Shown here piece by piece: positions 40,173-44,151 of a stretch of 44,151 bases of DNA. How positions within the stretch are numbered: the stretch's first letter is position 1; each line of letters begins with the position of its first letter. A program made the translations under genes and the position numbers. This DNA is from a virus: positions 1 to 44,151 of IMG/VR virus record IMGVR_UViG_3300027792_000033, one strand, 5' to 3'. The notes under the pieces were generated by a model, which saw only the letters and a list, made by a program, of their open reading frames with translations, was not told the origin of the DNA and did no database searches.

Positions 40173-41096
40173 TCACATATTCCTCAACTCATCTACAGTG
40201 TAGATCTTATTTTTACATCTTTTGCTTTCTTCTGTAGCTTTTTTGCTCCAGTCCTCAAGAAAGCAGTTTTTCTCTAAAAAGTTATACGCCTTCAAATTTC
40301 TGTATATCGACTCTTCACTTACACTTTCAAGAAAAGAATTAAAGTTTTTCACGCCTGAAATTATAGTTTCTGCTGTATGCGCTTCTAGGGCCCTTTTTAG
40401 CGCCCTTGAGGTCTCAGGGGATATTGCGCTATGCTTATCGTGATACAGGCTTGTAAATAGCTTTAAAACGCTTTTAAAATCAATCGACAACTCATGTTTT
40501 AAATTTTTATCAACGCGCGCGCGTTCTATATATAATATATCTTTATCTTTATATATATTTTTATCTATATCTTTATATATATCTTTACCTATATATATAT
40601 CTTTATCTATATCTTTATATATATCTTTATCTTTAGATTCAGATATAGATTCAGATACAGATACAGATACAGAGGGTAACGCACTGTAACGCTCTGTAAC
40701 GCTCTGTAACGCGTTACATGCGTTACATTTTTGTTCTGAGTTCATTTTTTCTCTGTATTTTTTAACTCTTTCTCTAGCCTGCTCTTTTTGTTTAAGTGAG
40801 TGCATTCTGTACTTGTCATCATTTAAAATTATCCACCCTCCTTCAACCGATTTAATTCTTTTCCCGTCGTAATCCTTTGTCCTGCTATCATCATCTTTAG
40901 ACTCAAGCGATTTTATCGCTATTTCAAAGTCATTCTCAGAGATATTAGCAGCCCTTCTTAGCCCGCTTTTTGCCGCGCTAACAAATCCGTTTTCATCTTT
41001 CATAGCGAGCATTGTAACCCATAGCACCCTTGTAGCTAACGGTTCTTCCCAGATGCTACTATTAATAATCCCGGAATCTAATTTTGCAAAAGCCAT
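40173..41096 (-). CDS. Replication initiator-like protein (O-like)
   Basis: A 307-residue protein. The N-terminus 'MAFAKLDSGIINSSIWEEPL' and 'LWVTMLAMKDENGFV' followed by a winged-helix-like region match phage replication proteins of the O/DnaD type. Residues ~142-195 are low-complexity (SVSVSVSES, then KDIYKDIDKDIY repeats) and link to a helical C-terminal domain that may bind a helicase loader. The DNA for the linker holds iterons and AT-rich repeats. GGAG lies before ATG 41096. No phage helicase or primase is seen, so host replication proteins are probably recruited. Confidence 0.7.
   Translation of the reverse strand: MAFAKLDSGIINSSIWEEPLATRVLWVTMLAMKDENGFVSAAKSGLRRAANISENDFEIAIKSLESKDDDSRTKDYDGKRIKSVEGGWIILNDDKYRMHSLKQKEQARERVKKYREKMNSEQKCNACNALQSVTERYSALPSVSVSVSESISESKDKDIYKDIDKDIYIGKDIYKDIDKNIYKDKDILYIERARVDKNLKHELSIDFKSVLKLFTSLYHDKHSAISPETSRALKRALEAHTAETIISGVKNFNSFLESVSEESIYRNLKAYNFLEKNCFLEDWSKKATEESKRCKNKIYTVDELRNM
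40520..40726. other. Candidate replication origin inside the initiator gene
   Basis: Four tandem GTAACGC units with 10-base spacing (40676-40715) are followed by two inverted copies, GCGTTAC (40711-40717 and 40720-40726). Next to them lies a 150-base AT-rich tract of TATATCTTTATC-type repeats (40520-40670). This is the layout of lambda-type origins: initiator binding sites plus an unwinding region within the initiator gene. Confidence 0.55.
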
Positions 41097-41130
41097 AAAT
41101 AACTCCGATCATAAAAAAAATTGCTATAAA

Positions 41131-41162
41131 AAAAGCGATTTAACATTAGCTAAACCGCTTTT
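41131..41162 (-). terminator. Terminator after the SSB-like gene
   Basis: On the minus strand AAAAGCGGTTTA pairs with TAAATCGCTTTT (one G-T pair) around a short loop, followed by a run of T. It lies between the SSB-like gene and the initiator gene and may reduce read-through to the initiator. Confidence 0.7.
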
Positions 41163-41182
41163 AACAATAATATTATTACACT

Positions 41183-41650
41183 TTAAAAAGGTAAGTCATT
41201 GTCGCTAAAAGGTGGGATGCTTTCATCTGTAGTGCTAACAGTTCTAATTGCAACGTCTTGTTTAACGCCGATGTAGTCACTTACGGCATTTCTATCCCTA
41301 TAAATCCCGTTCTTATCTTTTTCTATTTTAATATGAGCTTTACCAGTAAGATCAACTAAATAATTGATATCAAGAATACCGTTTTCATAATTTTTTGCAA
41401 GCCCAACTGACTCACAAAAATGCCTTATTTTCCATTGAAAATCTTCAAGCAAGTAATCGTAAATGCGAGCTACTGGATTTTCTTTTCCGTCGTAAAGACC
41501 AAGAACAAGCTCAATCATATCTTTGCCAGACTTGCTAATTTTATTAGTTGCAGATATTACAACAAAGTCATAATCGCCTTCAGATAAAAGAGTGTAACTT
41601 TTTTTTGACTGTTTGTCTGCTTCTTCTTTTGAAATTGGTGTGAATCTCAT
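41183..41650 (-). CDS. SSB-like protein (DUF669-like)
   Basis: A 155-residue protein of the type found next to Sak4-like ATPases. 'LSEGDYDFVVISATNKISKS' and 'MIELVLGLYDG' are typical of DUF669-like phage proteins. The last residues 'PPFSDNDLPF' form the acidic, hydrophobic-tipped tail used by single-strand DNA-binding proteins to dock partners. It is one base from the ATPase gene. Confidence 0.75.
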   Translation of the reverse strand: MRFTPISKEEADKQSKKSYTLLSEGDYDFVVISATNKISKSGKDMIELVLGLYDGKENPVARIYDYLLEDFQWKIRHFCESVGLAKNYENGILDINYLVDLTGKAHIKIEKDKNGIYRDRNAVSDYIGVKQDVAIRTVSTTDESIPPFSDNDLPF

Positions 41651-41651
41651 T

Positions 41652-42545
41652 TTACTTTAGCTCCTCTATTTTTTTGTTTAACCATGCGATTGTTTTTACA
41701 GCCTGCTCGCTGCTTAGTTCTGCCCACGAATCGGCCTTTGCCTTTCCAAGCACCTTATAGCACTCTTCAGCCGGCACCTTCAACGATTCCACCATCTTGA
41801 TGATAGACGCGACCTGCTCGGCGCTGGCAAGCTCTACCGTTGACGTGGCGGCCTCTATTGCGTCCTTGCCATACCGACGCCCGAACTCGTCATAAGTAAG
41901 CTCAAACGAGTCACAAAGATGGAATCCAGTCAAGCGAGATTTTGTCACGACACCGATTGCCGGGTAAGACGTACCGCGACGCACAACGCGTACTCCGAGG
42001 TCAAGCTCGTAAATCAGCTTATCCCATACATCCGGGATGCGTCCGACCTCTTCCCGCTGTCCGTTCTTTGGGTTGATTCCCCATTCTGCAGCCTCGTGCG
42101 CCACAAACCATACATTCATATCAAGACGCTCTGTCCAGTTGATAAGACGACGCATTTTTGATACTGCAGGTTTTTTACTTGCGCCGAAAGCGTCTTTATC
42201 TCCAAGCCGTTCCTGTTCTGTGGCGATTGCGCTCTGGAATACTTTAGTGATGCTGTCGATAATAAGCGTTTTGTATCCGTGCTTTTCTGTGGCGAGTGCC
42301 TTTATCTGGTCGAGAATGACATCAAAGTCAAGTGCGCCGTCTGTCGGGCCAAGGTACACGCCACCGGCACTTTTAAGCCGCTCTTGGTAATGTGCGAGAT
42401 CAGCTCCGCCTTCTGTGTCTATATAAAAAGGCGATGGAAACGCCAAACTAAACCATGTTTTACCAACACCTGATGCACCAAAGATTACTCCTTTACATTT
42501 TCCCGGCTTTACTGTCTCTGGTTCTCTCCCTTTTAGCTTACTCAT
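41652..42545 (-). CDS. Sak4-like RecA-fold ATPase
   Basis: A 297-residue single-domain ATPase. Walker A 'GASGVGKT' (23-30), the 'YIDTEGGADLAHY' block, Walker B 'TLIIDS' (93-98) and 'WFVAHEAAE' match the Sak4/AAA_24 family of phage recombinases that aid single-strand annealing with an SSB. Strong AAAGGAGG ribosome site. Its GC content is higher than that of the adjacent genes. It overlaps the HNH gene by 8 bases. Confidence 0.82.
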   Translation of the reverse strand: MSKLKGREPETVKPGKCKGVIFGASGVGKTWFSLAFPSPFYIDTEGGADLAHYQERLKSAGGVYLGPTDGALDFDVILDQIKALATEKHGYKTLIIDSITKVFQSAIATEQERLGDKDAFGASKKPAVSKMRRLINWTERLDMNVWFVAHEAAEWGINPKNGQREEVGRIPDVWDKLIYELDLGVRVVRRGTSYPAIGVVTKSRLTGFHLCDSFELTYDEFGRRYGKDAIEAATSTVELASAEQVASIIKMVESLKVPAEECYKVLGKAKADSWAELSSEQAVKTIAWLNKKIEELK

Positions 42546-42999
42546 TAGTGCCTCCTTTAACGGTTTTCCAGGTTACACCTCTTTTGATTTGACTTATTAC
42601 CGGCTGGCTAACTCCGTATTCCTTAGCAATATCTATTTGTCTGCGACAGTCTTTTCTTATAGATAGTATTTGAGAGTTTGAAAATTTATGATTTCCATGT
42701 TTTTCTCCACGCATTGAAACTTGGCGACCTTTTTTATCTCTGTCTTGGTTGTTTTCTTTTCTTGTTCCCAAAAACATGTGAGACGGATTTATACACGCTC
42801 TTTCATCGCATTTGTGGCAAACACACATTCCATCTGGAATTTTACTTTTTGTCGAGGCTTCATATACAGTTCTCGACAGGTTTACCATTTTACCATTAAT
42901 TGATTTTTGAGGGTATCCGTCTCTTTTACAATGGTTTACACATATCCAACACCCGTTTTTTTCTACGGTTTCAGGCTCGACAGCCTTTAGATTAGACAT
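42538..42999 (-). CDS. HNH homing-type endonuclease
   Basis: A 153-residue HNH_3-type enzyme. 'VCHKCDERACINPSHMFLGT' carries the zinc and catalytic residues, followed by 'RKENNQDRDKKGRQ' and a DNA-recognition helix-turn-helix 'IDIAKEYGVSQPVISQIKRG'. Its first 12 residues (MSNLKAVEPETV) nearly repeat the start of the adjacent ATPase (MSKLKGREPETV), as if the nuclease gene had been inserted at the ATPase 5' end. Confidence 0.85.
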   Translation of the reverse strand: MSNLKAVEPETVEKNGCWICVNHCKRDGYPQKSINGKMVNLSRTVYEASTKSKIPDGMCVCHKCDERACINPSHMFLGTRKENNQDRDKKGRQVSMRGEKHGNHKFSNSQILSIRKDCRRQIDIAKEYGVSQPVISQIKRGVTWKTVKGGTNE

Positions 43000-43145
43000 T
43001 TAACATCCCCTTCCTTTTCTTTTTTTTTGATCTTAGTCTTCCAGATTCCGTATATGCCATTTCCAAAAACAACTGGCTCACCTAGCCCACCTTCTGATCT
43101 ATAGCGGTGATCTTTAATTCTTTTTATTTTACCTTGAATCTTCAT
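42987..43145 (-). CDS. Small basic hypothetical protein
   Basis: A 52-residue very basic protein starting at ATG 43145 behind AAAGGAT. 'KIKRIKDHRYRSEGGLGEPV' and 'KTKIKKKEKEGD' suggest nucleic-acid contact. It overlaps both neighbours slightly. No family recognised. Confidence 0.5.
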   Translation of the reverse strand: MKIQGKIKRIKDHRYRSEGGLGEPVVFGNGIYGIWKTKIKKKEKEGDVKCLI

Positions 43146-43251
43146 CTTTTTTATCCTTTCTGTATTCAATTTCGTAAATCACAAACATTATTATAGAAGA
43201 AAAAAGAATTGACGCAAAAACTATCGCTGCTAAAAAGTTTAGTGAAAACAT
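43129..43251 (-). CDS. Small single-span membrane protein
   Basis: A 40-residue ORF (ATG 43251 to TAA 43129) with a good AAAGGGG ribosome site. 'FLAAIVFASILFSSIIMFVI' is a clear membrane helix followed by a charged tail 'YEIEYRKDKKDEDSR'. It could be a small inhibitor or membrane anchor made early in infection; function unknown. Confidence 0.55.
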   Translation of the reverse strand: MFSLNFLAAIVFASILFSSIIMFVIYEIEYRKDKKDEDSR

Positions 43252-43433
43252 TGGTTGCCCCTTTCGTTGTATTGTAGTATAAATTTATTAATCGCAATTC
43301 TTACAATATCACTTCTTGATATTAATACGCCAGTCCTTACATTTTCTTGCGGTATTATCACGTCATCTATAATCGATATAATATCAACTGGTATTCTTAC
43401 GCTCAAATGCGTAAAATCGGAGCAATCGTCCAT
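43239..43433 (-). CDS. Ribbon-helix-helix (CopG-like) DNA-binding protein
   Basis: A 64-residue protein: 'FTHLSVRIPVDIISIIDDVI' and 'ISRSDIVRIAINKFILQYNE' give the strand, helix and helix of the ribbon-helix-helix fold. AAAGGA ribosome site. It is the second gene of the leading early operon and a candidate regulator of the early promoters. Confidence 0.75.
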   Translation of the reverse strand: MDDCSDFTHLSVRIPVDIISIIDDVIIPQENVRTGVLISRSDIVRIAINKFILQYNERGNQCFH

Positions 43434-43445
43434 ATTTTTGATCCT

Positions 43446-43676
43446 TTACTTTAAAATTAATTTTGCATCGTAGTTGTTTAAGTAAAACCACTCTATGAGC
43501 CCTTTTTTAACATCTACGCTAGATAGATGTATAGTCGGACATTCGAAACATTGCAACACGTTTATACTATCCTCAAACACGTAATAAATGGATCCGTCAC
43601 GAGAAAGACTAAATTCGACATCTGTCAAAACCGGTTGCCCGTCTACCTGCACTTTAATAGTAGTCACCATTTTCAT
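43446..43676 (-). CDS. First early-operon gene, hypothetical
   Basis: A 76-residue protein starting at ATG 43676 behind AGAGGCG; ATG 43670 is also possible. 'TTIKVQVDGQPVLTDVEFSL' and 'RDGSIYYVFEDS' are beta-rich. As the first gene after the promoter at 43725 it should be among the earliest products. No family recognised. Confidence 0.6.
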   Translation of the reverse strand: MKMVTTIKVQVDGQPVLTDVEFSLSRDGSIYYVFEDSINVLQCFECPTIHLSSVDVKKGLIEWFYLNNYDAKLILK

Positions 43677-43724
43677 AAATCGCCTCTTGCTTGTGTGACG
43701 TTGTGACATTTTGTAATACGATTA

Positions 43725-43753
43725 AATATACTCAAAAAAATTATAAAAGTCAA
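43725..43753 (-). promoter_or_regulatory. Strong early minus-strand promoter
   Basis: Minus strand TTGACT (43753-43748), 17-base spacer with ATTTTTTTGAG, TATATT (43730-43725). The spacer end is identical to that of the promoter at 13947. It leads the early operon. Confidence 0.85.
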
Positions 43754-43802
43754 TACAAAAACAATAAATAGTAAAAAAAAGTAATTTATTTAGCTGTTCA
43801 TA

Positions 43803-43831
43803 TTGACGCGCAAAACATTTAAATGTATTGT
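43803..43831 (+). promoter_or_regulatory. Promoter for ParB-like and packaging genes
   Basis: TTGACG (43803-43808) and TATTGT (43826-43831) with a 17-base spacer, divergent from the early promoter at 43725-43753. It lies about 50 bases before the ParB-like start. Confidence 0.55.
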
Positions 43832-43879
43832 ATAGCTTTATATTGTAATAATAAATTTATAAAAATGGTCTATCTTTGT

Positions 43880-44151
43880 ATGGCAAAAATAAAAGATCTT
43901 ATTTTCGATGTAAAAAATGCAAATAAGGGCACTGCTCGCGGTTGCGGGATGCTTGAAAAATCCCTTTCAAAATACGGAGCTGGCAGGTCAATTCTGCTCG
44001 ACAAGAACAATAGAATAATCGCGGGGAATAAAACTGCAGCCTGCGCCGGGGAAATCGGCATGGATAATGTGCAGATCGTGGAGAGCGACGGCAGCAAAAT
44101 AATTGCAGTTAAGCGTACTGATCTTGACCTTAACGACAAGCCAGCTCGTGC
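43880..44151 (+). CDS. ParB-like nuclease-domain protein, 5' part (continues at 1)
   Basis: The N-terminal part of the protein completed at 1-490. ATG 43880 begins 'MAKIKDLIFDVKNANKGTAR', followed by 'LEKSLSKYGAGRSILLDKN', the classic first block of ParB-type domains. ATG 43865 is in frame and possible; neither has a clear ribosome site. It runs off the end of the window only because the circle was opened inside the gene. Confidence 0.8.
   Translation, partial: MAKIKDLIFDVKNANKGTARGCGMLEKSLSKYGAGRSILLDKNNRIIAGNKTAACAGEIGMDNVQIVESDGSKIIAVKRTDLDLNDKPAR
44014..44151. repeat. Right copy of terminal overlap
   Basis: Matches 1-138 except at 44140 and 44143. See the left copy for the meaning of the two silent differences. 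Confidence 0.93.

Noticed and set aside
40520-40670. TATATCTTTATC repeats as a CRISPR array or microsatellite of no function
   Set aside because: There are no unique spacers, and the reading frame of the initiator is preserved through all repeats. It is better explained as low-complexity coding sequence and a possible unwinding element.

Overview
The window is an essentially complete tailed-phage genome (siphovirus-like, HK97-type head) of about 44.0 kb. Its last 138 bases repeat its first 138 with two mismatches, so it is a circular or circularly permuted molecule opened inside a ParB-like gene. The DNA is AT-rich. Several features point to a spirochaete host, most likely a Treponema: low GC, and above all integron-type gene cassettes with attC sites, which are known from Treponema chromosomes. 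The host is an inference. No integrase, excisionase or classical repressor is visible, and there is no phage DNA polymerase, helicase or primase.

Layout. Plus strand, about 43.88 kb through the junction to 10.1 kb: ParB-like protein, TET-associated-type glycosyltransferase, terminase small and large subunits, a portal fused to a MuF-type domain, a Com-like zinc protein, prohead protease, major capsid protein, a probable decoration protein and two head-tail connection proteins. Minus strand, 13.9 to 10.1 kb: a strong promoter drives three phage genes, then an array of attC-delimited cassettes. These hold small zinc-ribbon proteins, a tRNA-Arg(TCT) lying inside an attC loop, and ORF-less cassettes whose ends form covarying stems. 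Plus strand, 14.0 to 21.9 kb: a ribbon-helix-helix protein, then at least eight glycosyltransferase or methyltransferase genes packed in one operon and ended by a terminator. Plus strand, 22 to 35 kb: tail genes, including a beta-helix protein, tail tube, tail chaperones, a short tape measure, a distal tail protein and a 1187-residue PKD-containing tail protein. Lysis genes follow at 35 to 36.1 kb. Minus strand, 43.7 to 36.1 kb: the early genes, with ribbon-helix-helix proteins, an HNH enzyme, a Sak4-like ATPase, an SSB-like protein, a replication initiator holding iterons and AT-rich repeats, and a RusA resolvase. A second cassette array lies at 39.7 to 38.2 kb.

How it works together. The early minus-strand operons start from near-identical promoters (TTGAC[A/T], 17-base spacer, TATATT). 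Replication probably starts inside the initiator gene, as in lambda, with Sak4-like annealing and RusA resolution supporting recombination. Late plus-strand genes build and package the virion. The ParB and TAGT pair suggests glycosylated phage DNA, and the glycosyltransferase operon suggests modification of virion or host glycans. Both cassette arrays sit directly downstream of the same 17-base sequence, which suggests that host integron cassettes were captured twice at a preferred phage site and are expressed from phage promoters.
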